This document shows positions 43,421 to 53,570 of a stretch of DNA of 64,000 bases, piece by piece. Source of the stretch: Rhipicephalus microplus (lineage: Eukaryota; Arthropoda; Arachnida; Ixodida; Ixodidae); NCBI RefSeq assembly GCF_043290135.1, contig NC_134701.1, positions 33,631,501-33,695,500 of the forward strand. The letters are read 5' to 3'. The notes under the pieces are model-generated. The model saw only the letters and a program-made list of their open reading frames with translations. It did no database searches and had not been told where the DNA came from. The position numbers were made by a program, and so were the translations under genes. Positions within the stretch are counted from its first letter, which is position 1, and each line of letters opens with the position of its first letter.

Positions 43421-44235
43421 TCAGTTACTATTTTCATTATTGCCGTTATTGTTTTCTAATGCTTTAATTGCTGCAAGTGTTCCAGGATTCTCATTTATTC
43501 CTCTATCGATGGTGTTAAATCGATGGATAAGGTATGACTCTCGTTGTTCACGTTCTCGATTTATTAAATCATGTCTCTAAGAGCGTTACTGATAGTTTGT
43601 TGAATGCATGGTCAGGAAGAATTCCGTCTCTTAGAGCGTTACTGATAGTTTGTCGAATGCATGGTCGGAAAGATTGAGATATTTTGATAGAGGTAGACTT
43701 GGGGCTGATCTCGCATTGGCTCTGTTATTATTGAAGCGAATCCTAAATTGTGTTTATGTTTGTGCGATGTACTGCATACCACACACGATGCATTCGAGTA
43801 GGTATACCACATTAGAGGAACCGCATGTTAGATTTCCTCGTATGGTTATCGAAAACTTGGATTGTGTGCTGGTTACTTTGTGTGTTTCTCACATCACCTT
43901 ACATACAAGACATCGTGGCTTTAAACAAAGTCGGCATGAATTATTGGGGGGTGATGTGCTAATTTGAGAGTGGACAAGTGCGTCTTTGAGGTTACGTGGT
44001 CGTCGGTAAACGACGCCTGGAGCGGAGGGAAATGCGCGTTTCAGACGTTCACTTTGTTCCAGAATTTTGTAATGTCGTTTAAGGATTTTGTTTACATTGG
44101 GGAAGCTTGTGCTGTAAGTCAAGCAGAGGTTTGTTCGTTGTGGGTCTTCTTGCGGTCGTCGCTTCGTACGTGAGTCTTCATGCTTTAGTTTACTCGCTTT
44201 TTGAACAGCGTCATTATTTACATTTGGAGGGTATT
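43421..44235 (-). pseudogene. PLE-B copy 2 GIY-YIG endonuclease, broken
   Basis: The minus strand gives, at 43889-44122, SAPGVVYRRPRNLKDALVHS and a Cys linker (CRLCLKPRCLVC). The GIY-YIG core follows near 43730-43840 in other frames (SNVVYLLECIVCGMQYIAQT-like sequence and RFNNNRANAR-like residues), then a C-terminal part with a duplicated stretch: TCTTAGAGCGTTACTGATAG occurs at about 43574-43593 and 43631-43650 (57-bp period). Stops and frameshifts abound, so it is a relic of the same domain as in PLE-A. Confidence 0.65.
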
Positions 44236-44236
44236 T

Positions 44237-46131
44237 TTATTTCTCGAGCATAAGTATTAGCCTCTGTGAGCTCGTGTCAAAGTCAGCGTCTCTAGTGCAC
44301 ATTCGCTTAAACCAGTGAGCTTGGCTGTATGGAATACTGTTTTTACAGTGGCGTGGGTGATCGCTTTGGTAATGGAGGTATTGTTGTCGATCCGTTGGTT
44401 TGCGAAATAGTGTTGTAGAGAGCTTCTCTTCTTCTATTGTCATCGTAACATCAAGAAAATTTACGGTTACTTGCGAGTATGTGTGTGTGAAGTGTATGTT
44501 TGGATGTACATCATTGTAAGTGTCGATAAAGCTGAGAAGTTTGTCCTCGCTGTGGGTCCAAATAAGAAAGATGTCGTCTATGTATCTTCTGTAAAACATT
44601 GGTTTCAAGGAACTTAGTGCCAAAAATTCAGATTCTAGCTTTCCCATAAATATGTTGGTATATTTGGGTGCCATTTTGGTGCCCATAGCGGTCCCGCTTA
44701 TTTGTCGAAAATACTCTTGGTGAAACTCGAATGAATTTAGTTTGAGGACCATCCTCGTCAAAGTTGCGATGGCAGAGAAATCTGGGGTGTTAGATTGTCT
44801 ATGGTTTGTGTACATGTTTTGTAATGCAGCTATGCCGTCATCGTGAGGAATACTTGTATACAATGAAGAGACACCAAGAGTAACCAAGTACGAGTTTTTC
44901 GGCACACACAGACCTGCAATGTCTCGAAGAAAATGTATGGTGTCTTTTATGTACGACACGAGGGTGCATGGAATGTGGCTTATTAGTTTGTCCACCTACC
45001 CTGATATGGGTTCAGTTATTGTACCGATGCCTGATATGATTAGTCGACCTGGGTTACCGGGTTTATGAATTTTTTTTCGGGAGGATGTAGAAGCGACCTG
45101 GACAAGTGAATGCTGCTCGCATCAGTTGGTGGTCAGTGTTGGTTATTTTTTCTGCATCCAACAGTTTCTTTAGTTCTGTTGATACGATACGTTTGTATTC
45201 GTCTGTCGGATCACCTAGGAGGCGTTCGTAAAACCTTGAGTCGTCTATTTGGTGGTATGCTTCTTGTTAGTAGTTGGTTGTATTAAGGACTACAATTGCT
45301 CCGCCTTTGTCAGCAGGTTTTATTGTTATGTCTGTCCTAGATGCCAAATTTCTCATACTTATTTTTTCAGATTTTGTCAAGTTTTCTCGGTTTCCTTTCT
45401 GTTTGTGGTATTCGCGTACTATATCTTTCTGTACTGCGGGTATATAGAGGTCCAAGCACTCGTCTCGATTGCTGTTCGGTGTCCAATCATTTGATTTATG
45501 ACGGTGAATTTTTTCGTGGTTAGAAGGCTTGTCCAAAAAATATTCGCGCAACCTTAAGCTTCGAGCGAAGTAGTCAAGGTCTCGGAACAAGTGGAATTCA
45601 TCGAAAAATTTTGTGATCCGGCAGAAGCTTAGTACCTTAAATAGCAGTTTTTTTTCGTCAGGTGACAAGCTGTTGTCCGATAAGTTTACAACCACGGTGT
45701 CACAGGGTGTGTTCCTAGATGGGTGCTCGTTTGTACCGTTAGTGGTTTCCTGGATGGTGGTGTTGTAGTGATAAGGAACTATATCAGGGAACGCGGGTTT
45801 GGGCACATGGTCTCTTTTTGAGTTTATGAATTTTTGTTGTCATGATGGCTTGGTATTTATTCTGTTCAAATTCTGTTAATCGGGTGATTTCTTCGTTCGA
45901 TAAAGCGTTGTGGCGGAGAATGGTGTTGGTCATAGCGACCAGTTTTTTTACCTGCTTATCACTGTGAATACGAGTTATTTCTGTTAATTTAAGAGATGCC
46001 TCAAGGAGGACATTTTTCCAAGTTATTTGGTCGTGTTCATCTAGATTTGTAGCGGCTGGTGTGAGGAAGAGTGTCATACCCTTGGGGCCTATTCTAGCAC
46101 GAAGGTACACTTGCAATGTTGATTTATGCAT
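44237..46131 (-). pseudogene. PLE-B copy 2 reverse transcriptase, broken
   Basis: Three open pieces cover the protein. 45784-46131 holds the N-terminal part (GPKGMTLFLTPAATNLDEHD, KNVLLEASLKLTEITRIHSD). 45267-45806 holds the middle (LRLREYFLDK, VQKDIVREYHKQKGN, RTDITIKPADKGGAIVVLN). 44237-44995 holds the RT core: LVTLGVSSLYTSIPHDDG (motif A, with Gly in place of the catalytic Asp), GTAMGTKMAPKYTNIF (motif B), YRRYIDDIFLIW (motif C) and VNFLDVTMTI. Stops near 45000 and 45270 separate the pieces. The order and motifs match PLE-A, but the protein is clearly a separate family. It follows the SGNH-type ORF and its linker, as in PLE-A. Confidence 0.82.
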
Positions 46132-46224
46132 TTCATGTCTAATTCGTTTGGCAGCAAGTTTTCGTACTTTAAGGAAAGTGGCACTGCAACTGGAAAGTGA
46201 TGAGCTGGACTTACATTTCAGAAG

Positions 46225-47381
46225 TCAACCTTCTTTTGGGTGCGGGGATGGCACTGATGAGGTGTGCAGGTTGTAGTTATGTCCGGCAGGCCTTCGTCGT
46301 TGTAGGGAAGATTTCGGCGTTGGACTCCCGGCGAACGTGTTCGTAAACAGTCCCGGGGTCCGCAATAGGGGGACGCGGTTTCGTAGTTCGGCAGGCTTCC
46401 CTTTGAGGAGTGGTGTAGTGGTGCTGTCGTGTAGTGCTTTTGGTCTCGACATCCGATATGGAGGGACGCGTATTGCCTGTTCAGCAGAATTCCCCCCTAG
46501 TAGTGGTGCGCTGTTGATGATGGTGAGGGGGTGCTTGTGGCTCGTGGGAGTCACAGTTTCGCCGATCGTCGGGAACTCATCCGTGATGTTAGGTGGGTGT
46601 GGCTCCTGGTGTGGGGCTGCTGGTGTGGGGTTCCTGGTGTATGTTGATATGCAGAGTTCTTGTCCTGGGTGTCTTGTTGTGTTGAACGGACATTTACAGG
46701 AGCTGCTGGTTGAGTCGACCACCCCGTGGTAGCTTCGAAGTCTCCGCGACCGAGTGCACTCTTGAGGGTTTCGGCGATGAAAGCGACACCCATAAATTTC
46801 GGATGAAGCCCATCCGCAGCAAGAAAGCGTCGTGGTGGCAACTGCTCGAATTAGTAGTCAATGAGTGACACCTTGCTGGGTCTTCAGCAGTAGGCCTTGA
46901 CTGTTTCGTTGAATGGACGAGCGTCCCGGTTGAAGCGGTGCATAAATTGTTCGTTTGACCGTTCCAGGTGTAGGTTGAGGTAACGGGGCAGCACGCATGA
47001 AACAACGAGCCTTTCGAGTTTCTGGCGTGTCCGAAGCATGTTGTTCACTAGGCGGCGAAGGCAGCGTAGCGATTCCTCTAGTCCGTATGACGCCAGCTCG
47101 CTCGTACCGAGGTGAAAAATGAGCGTGGTAACAGATCGTGGTATGCCGGCAAGCTCTTTCTCGATGTCGAATGTGGAGGCTCCACAGATTGAAATGATCG
47201 CAGGTGTCGTCTTCTCATGCGGGTTGAAATGCCGATGTAAATACCTTGTCTGCGAGTTTCTGATGATGGCTGATGTTGGTACATGTTTAGGGAAATTACG
47301 TGAGACCTGCTCGACTGGAGGTGCGCCAGTGGCCGGCCTTGTGTAGGAAGGCATGGTGGTTGAGTGGGCGTAGCATTGCAT
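46225..47381 (-). pseudogene. PLE-B copy 2 SGNH/GDSL-like ORF, broken
   Basis: The ATG (47381) directly abuts the pLTR edge. The open part 46884-47381 (165 codons) gives SAIIRNSQTRYLHRHFNP (block I, Ser 43), ISICGASTFD (block II), LIFHLGTSELAS (block III, Ser in place of Asn), then RFNRDARPFNETV. Two in-frame stops follow (the first at 46884-46886), then LPPRRFLAADGLHPKFMGVA (block V Asp and His, 46781-46840). The pattern DS/NS-x2-RY(V/L)HxHF and RRFLAADGLH is shared with PLE-A, which argues for common origin. The C-terminal linker (to 46225) is Pro/Thr-rich and carries a frameshift, and is matched by PLE-B copy 1. Confidence 0.72.
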
Positions 47382-47425
47382 GTAGTCCAGTAGATCATCC
47401 GTGAGCGGTCACAACGTGGTTTATT

Positions 47426-47463
47426 TCGACGTTTCGGCCTAGAGTCTGGCCTTCATCAGGATG
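47426..47463 (-). ncRNA. Hammerhead-like ribozyme, PLE-B upstream pLTR
   Basis: The minus strand reads CTGATGA, A, GGCC, an 8-nt loop, GGCC, GAAAC, then GTC. The stem III sequence ACGT is self-complementary, so two copies could pair with each other. Stem I is short in the monomer. Both boxes are intact, unlike at 21149 and 42591. Confidence 0.65.
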
Positions 47464-47772
47464 AAAGGTACAGTTTGTTGGTGCTCAGCTTTATACAATC
47501 TCAAATCAGAGGGAAAGGAAAGAAAAAAAGATAAAAAAGAAAAAAGAAAAAAAGAAGAAGAAAAAAGAAAAAAAAGAATATAAGGTGGACTCCCCTCGGG
47601 CACCCCGCTTCTACTCTTCCTTCCACTTCCACTTCACCTCTCTCCCCTTTCTCCCCTTCACCTTTCTGATGTCAGTGGTCTGCGTATGCTTCCTTTCACT
47701 AACGCAATCTTCCCGACCAGACGGCGCCTCCTGGCACTGGCGGTTCCATGTGGGGCAAAACAGAGCATTTTT

Positions 47773-48068
47773 AGGAAGTTCTTGGCCTTAAACTACTCGG
47801 AGCCCTGTCAACACTTCGTCGTAGAAAGAGCGGTTCCGCGTATTGGTGCAGAGGCTGGTAAGCGGGCATTTTAGGAAGTTCTAAGCCTTTAACTACTCGG
47901 AGCCCTGTCAACATTTCGTCGTAGAAAGAGGGGTACCGCGTATTGGGGCAGAGGCTGGTAAGCGGGCATTTTAGGAAGTTTTAATCCTTTAACTACTCGG
48001 AATCCCGTCAACATTTTGTCGTAGAAAGAGGGGTTCCGAAAATAGCGGCAGAGGCTGGTAAGCGGGCG
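47773..48068. repeat. Tandem 100-bp repeat, three units, in the PLE-B upstream pLTR
   Basis: Units start at 47773, 47873 and 47973 with the same order of blocks as at 42913-43208. Confidence 0.9.
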
Positions 48069-48125
48069 CAAGTGCGAATTCCTTGCCCGCTTCTGGATTA
48101 CGCGTGCAGTGGGGGCCTCCCCACT

Positions 48126-48380
48126 GCACGCGTAATCGTCCACGTGTAATCGTAAAACGTCCATTGGGCGGAGACTAAGCCGGTTACTTTTAAACAATGC
48201 GTTCGGTGCTTTACAGTAAAGCTATGGTGGCGGTCGTCGCTCCACACATTTGATAGGGTATGTGAGTGCATGTACATATGCGTGAAATACCAGTGGGGAG
48301 CTATCACCAGAATTCGCAGAACGCAATAATTTACGAATTTTCATACCTTTTAGCGAAAACGAAAAAACCGTAAATGGACA
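48126..48380. other. Unassigned stretch between PLE-B and RTE copy 2
   Basis: Nothing I recognise. A 12-bp block complementary to the pLTR end (CACTGCACGCGT at 48121-48132 against ACGCGTGCAGTG at 48100-48111) makes a small palindrome at the junction. Confidence 0.4.
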
Positions 48381-49540
48381 TGGAGGAGACCTAATGGGGA
48401 AAGTAATAACTAAATAGATTTTTCAATTAGTGCACACCCAGGCATCGTGCAGCAAGTGGAAGTGCTTGGCAAAGCAGTATGTAGTGATCATGGATCGGTA
48501 TGGTCTCGATTTACCCTAGGCTTGAAAAAGGAACGACAGAAACTGATACGCAAGGATCCAATCAATGAGCAAGCACTGAGAGGCAAAGTAAATGAATATA
48601 GGGTCTCGCTTCAGAACAGGTACTCTGCTCTTATTGAGGAAACCACCCTCAGTTTTGACGCCATGAATGATAATCTGAAGTGTATTATTACGATGTGCGC
48701 ATGAGAAATTGGAGGTACTGTATTCAGACATGACTATGGCTAGCTGTCCCAGGCGAAGAAGTACCTCATTAAAAAGCGTCAAAGCATAAAGGCCTCAAAT
48801 AAAACAGACACAAATGAATCAGTAGAAAATTTGAAGTTGTATAATAAGTGCAAGATATCCTATGGTAGTAGGTATAACAAGGAAATAATCGAGCACGCTC
48901 TGAAAAGCGAAGGAAGAGTCAGAGCAGTGAAGAGGAAACTTGGGATAGGCAAAATCCAGACGTATGCAGTAAGGCACAAGGGAGGCAAAGGAACTACCCA
49001 TATTGATATGATAGTTAAAATAGCGAGAGAGTTTTACAGAGATGTGTACAGCACCCAAGACAACATCTATCTTAATACATGAACTAGCAGTAACCCAGAT
49101 GGCATCCCATAAGTAGTAATAGAAGTCAGAAAAGCCTTAGAGTTAATGCGAATTGGCAAAGCTGCTGGTGAAACTCAAGTAACATCAGAGCTGCTAAAAG
49201 ACGGAAAACAGAGTGTGTTAGAAAAGTAGCCACCTTGTTTAAGAAGTGTCTCCTGACAGGAAGAGTACCAAAATCTTGGAAAAATGTTAACACCATCTTA
49301 ATTTATAAGAATAGAAATGAAAAGGACTTGAAGAACTACAGGTCGATCAGCTTGTTCTCCGTCGTATGCAAGCTATTTACAAAGATAATTTCTATTACAA
49401 TTAAGAAAATATTAACACTTAACCAACCAAACAAACAAGCAGGGTTTTGTACAGTATATTCAACGACCGACCACATTCATACTATCAATAGTGTATTAGA
49501 AAAATACTCAGAGTACAGCCTTTCAAAATACATAGCCTTT
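48381..49540 (+). pseudogene. RTE-like LINE copy 2, first part
   Basis: Same family as copy 1 at 30637-32475. The frames give SRFTLGLKKERQKLIRKDP (48447 frame), then NKEIIEHALKSEGR and KRKLGIGKIQTYAVRHKGG (48831 frame), and WKNVNTILIYKNRNEKDLKN with NQPNKQAGFCTVYSTTDHI (49235 frame, RT fingers). It stops at SKYIAFM, where a CR1-like LINE is inserted, and resumes at about 52410. Stops break the frame throughout. The endonuclease is absent or unrecognisable. Confidence 0.7.
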
Positions 49541-52408
49541 ATGTATACTTTTTTATATACTTATACACACAGTGCCCCCTGGGAGCATTGTTGTAGAGGG
49601 GTTTACAAATTCAAAGTACATTTAAATCAGTGGTAACCAGTTGAATGGCACGGAACACAAAAAATAAAAACAAATCAAAAATACCTAAATCACAGCATAC
49701 AATATTATTGTGTGACCACATACTCCTTTAAAAGGGAAGGAAATGATGTGGAAGGGGCGGTCACAATATTTTTTGGAAGGCTGTTCCTTTCGTGTATAGT
49801 TTTAGGAAAAAAAGTATTTGCATACGTTGATGTTCGGCACATATATTCACACACTTTCAAAGATTGGTCCCGTCAGGATGAGATGTATGTTGCTGGTCTG
49901 ATGTATTTGTTTTTATCGATCCCAGTTTTGTCGTTTATTAGGTTTTAGAAAAGACATAGCCTGACATATTTACGCCTTGAAGAGAGTAACGGCCAACCGA
50001 GTGAACTGACGATTTTGCTAGACCTTCTGGTGAAGTCGTAATCACCCGTCACAAATCGGGCGGCACGTTTCTCAATGTGCTCCAATGCATCAATATTTAA
50101 CTCTGTGGCCTCGTCTCAGGCAGTGCAAGCATATTCCAAAATCGGGCGTACATTTGACACGTAAAGAACTTGTTTAGGAACAGAGGGGGTGCACATGGTT
50201 CTGAAATTGTGGCGTAGGAAGCTCAGCACACTACTGGCTTTAACTGATACCATGCGAATATGATCATTCCACGATAGTGTGCTGTTGATGACAACGCCAA
50301 GATACTTGTATTCATTTACCACGGATAATGATATCCTTTCCATGAAGTAATTTGTGATAAAAGGCTGCTTTTTCTTCATAAATTTAACAACACAGCACTT
50401 TAACACGTTAAGCTGCATTTTCCACATACTGCACCATGCTATCACTGAGTCAAGGTCTTTCTGCAGTTGTTCGTAATCTTGAGTGCACTTAGTTTCACGA
50501 TATATGCAGCAGTCATCTGCGTACAACCTCGCTTGACTGTCCACGCATTCAGCAAGATCATTGATATAAATCAAATAGAGAAGCGGCCCGAGGATGGCGC
50601 CTTGTGGCACTCCTAAAACGACGTCTACATGTGAAGACGACGCGCCATCCTTCATAGCGCATTGTTTTCTGCATGAGAGATAAGCTTGTAGCCATGCCAG
50701 TGTGTTAGCAGATATATTGAGACACGATACTTTCAGTAAAGGGAGCGAGTGTTTAACAGTGCCAAAAGCCTTGCTAAAGTGTAAAAAACGCTATCAATTT
50801 GGCTACCGGAATTTACCATTGCGGCGATGTCATGTGTAAATTCTACAAGTTGCGTATATCAGGAAAACCCTTTCCGGGAACCGTGCGATGTTGGACAGAA
50901 AAAAATGTTAGTCTGAAGATACTTTGCCAAGTTCGAGTATATAATATGCTCAAGTGTCTTACAGGACACACACGTTAACGAAATGGGCTGATAGCTGCAA
51001 GTACTTGACTTGTCACCACTCTTGAAAATAGGAATTATATTTGCTCGTTTCCAGTCATCAGGTAATGAACCCTGCCCCGAAGAATTTCTGAACACAGCTG
51101 TAAGAAATGGGCTTATTGAAAGGGCACAGTTTTTTAAAATGAAGTTTGAAATTTGAACTGGCCCTGATGCCGAGTTCGCACAAAGGTTTTTTAAAAGAGA
51201 TGCAACACCTTGCTCTGAAATTTCAAACTCCGCCATTTCCGATAACGTTACTGTGTTGCACATTGTAGTTTTAACCACTGACGAAACCGAAAACACAGAC
51301 TGAAAGTACCGGTTTAAGCATTCAGCTTCACTTGTACTGTCCGACAAGTATTTCATACCATTGTTTACATCAGGAATACCACCAGGAACCTTTGTCCTTC
51401 TTTTAACGTATTTCCAGACGAGTTTCGGGTTAGTTTTCCCCTTAATACTTGGATCCCTCAAGTATGCTCTCTCTGCTTTCCTCCGATCTTCGGTTATCTT
51501 CTTACCAAGTAGTTTAATCTGTTTGTATGTTTCAAGGTCTGACGTTTTAATCTTTGCGATAGAGACGATCTCTTCTGTTTATGAGCACTCGGAGTTCCTT
51601 ATTTAGCCATGGTTTATCATTTCGTTGTTTGGCTGATATGACTCGCGATGGTTCAAAAGTTTGAGTTAGAGATAACAGTTTTGTTTTTAGCTTATTCCAC
51701 AAGCCATTCACGTCAGAACATGAGCATAGTTCTTGAAATTCAGGTAAATAAGCGTCTAGTTTTGTTGAAATAGAAGCGTAGTCTCTTTTTTCATATAAAA
51801 CACCTTTCTGGGCCCCGAAGCTCGCTGTTGAGCTAAAGCTAAGTACATTTTGACAAAGACGTCATGATCACTTATACCTGGTACTGTAACGACAGAGGAA
51901 GCAAGCGTTTGATCATTGAAAAAAAAAAACAGATCTAATATGTTTGCACTAGTACTGCATACACTCGTGGGGGCTGTCACAAGCTGATATAACTGATGGG
52001 CATTCACGATTTCTTAAATAGCTTTATGCAGCAGTGACTCATTGTGAATTATCGGTTTGTGTGAGGACCGTGCAACATCGCGTAGATTAAAATCACCGGC
52101 AACCATTATTTATGTTGTATTTAGGGTTCATAAAATATTGCCTAAAGCAAATAAAGTCTGGGGTGCTGTATTACTAGGGGGCCTGTAGAAGGAACCAACA
52201 ACCACAGTTGAGCCACCACTCAGCATAACCTTACACCACACCGATTCACACAAGTCACTAACACCATGAGTACGAATGCTATTGATACTGTTACGGATCA
52301 TTAGGAATACACCACCTCCGTGCGCCGTGCGATCCCTTCGGTATACTGCATAGGTCGACGGAAAGAATTCATGATCTACGATGGTGGTATCAAACCAAGA
52401 TTCCGTGC
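49541..52408 (-). pseudogene. CR1-like LINE inserted in RTE copy 2
   Basis: A minus-strand non-LTR element. The endonuclease remnant is at 51756-52300, with SVVTVPGISDHDVFVKMYLA (the SDH catalytic block). RT is at 50859-51461 (LPDDWKRANIIPIFKSGDKS, YQPISLTCVSCKTLEHII) and 50116-50655 (GVPQGAILGPLLYLIYIND, LYADDCCIY with the catalytic ADD, then NEYKYLGVVINSTLSWNDHI and RPILEYACTA). This order is typical of CR1/L2-group elements. The frame is broken between the pieces, and the element is 5'-truncated at about 52408. The 3' UTR lies at 49545-50100. Flanks repeat TAGCCTTTAT and AAGCCTTCAT, a likely target duplication. Confidence 0.75.
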
Positions 52409-53470
52409 AAAAAAAGCCTTCATAGAAATTGAGAAGGCGTTTGATTCAGTCGAAATATCAGCAGTCATGCAGACACTGCCGAATCAGGGCGTCGATGAAG
52501 CATACATATATAAACACCCCGGAAGAAATCTACAGGGAATCAACTGTGACTATAGTGCTCAACGAAGAAAGCGACAACATACCAATCAAAAAGTGTGCAA
52601 GACAGGAGGATACAGTCTTCCCAATGTTATTTACGGCATTCTTACAGGAGGTGTTCAGAGACCTAGAATCGAAAGAGTTAGGAATAAGAGTTAACGGAGA
52701 GTACTTTAGTAACCCATGTTTCACTCATGACATTGCATTGCTGAGTAAATCAAGGAACTAAATGCAACTCTTCATTACGGTGTTGGACAAAGAGATCCAA
52801 AAGGCAGGTCTTAAAAGGTTCTGCATAAAACGAAGGTAACGTACAACAGCTTCAGAAGAGAGCAGCGATTTGATATATGCAATTGCGCGCTTGAAGTTGT
52901 GAAGGACTACGACTGCTTAGGACAGGTAATAACTGCGGAGCGGAACCACTAGACTGAAGTAACTATAAAAATAAGAATGAGGTACAGAACATTTGGCAAG
53001 CACTCTCAAATGATTACTGGTAGATTGCCACTAAATCTCAAGAAGAAATTACATAACAGCTTTATTTTGCTGGTACTTAGCTATGAAGCAGAAACCTGGA
53101 GACTCACAAAAAATATTCAGCCTAAACTGAGGACGATGAAGCAAGCGATCAAAAAGAAAGTGATAGGTGTGACTTTAGCAAACAAGAACAGAGCAGAGTG
53201 GATAAGGAAACAAACCAGGATTAACGGTGTCATAGTAGAAATCAAGAGGAAATGATCATAGGCAGGGCATGTGGCACGTAGGCAGGATAACCGCTGGTCA
53301 TCAGGTGTTATTGACTGGATTTCCAGAGAAGGCAAGCGAGTTTAGGCGAGAGAGAAAGTTATTTGGGGAGATGAGATTAAGAAGTTTGCGGGTATGAGGT
53401 GGCAGCAGCAAGCACAGGACCGATAGACTGGCGGAACATTGAGGAGGCTTTTTTCCTACTGTGGACACAT
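52409..53470 (+). pseudogene. RTE-like LINE copy 2, second part
   Basis: The element resumes with FIEIEKAFDSVEISAVMQTL (RT motif A region), then in another frame NIPIKKCARQEDTVFPMLF (motif B side), GIRVNGEYFSNPCFTHDIAL (motif C region; the active-site FADD-type motif reads FTHD) and, at 52977-53255, RTFGKHSQMITGRL and LLVLSYEAETWRLTK. The C-terminal AGHVARRQDNRWS and WGDEIKKFAG blocks follow with stops (53260-53400). The end near 53470 runs into a CTG repeat. Confidence 0.72.
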
Positions 53471-53471
53471 T

Positions 53472-53495
53472 CAGGTTGCTGCTGCTGCAGCAGCA

Positions 53496-53538
<43 letters not shown>

Positions 53539-53570
53539 ATGATTATGACGATGTTGACGATGACGATGTG
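53472..53570. repeat. (CTG)n / (GATGAT)n microsatellite
   Basis: CTG repeats with a central CAG inversion (GCTGCTGCAGCAGCAGCTGC region), then GAT repeats. It sits at the 3' end of RTE copy 2 and may derive from its tail. Frames across it (poly-Leu, poly-Ser) are artefacts. Confidence 0.9.

Larger units (their letters stand above)
47382..48125 (-). repeat. PLE-B copy 2: upstream pseudo-LTR
   Basis: Minus-oriented repeat whose edge GTAGTCCAGTAGATC starts at 47382, right at the SGNH-type start codon. It includes the purine-rich run (47510-47580) and three 100-bp tandem units (47773-48068), and ends near the GTGCAGTGGGGG block at about 48105-48116. The hammerhead-like boxes are intact. Confidence 0.8.
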
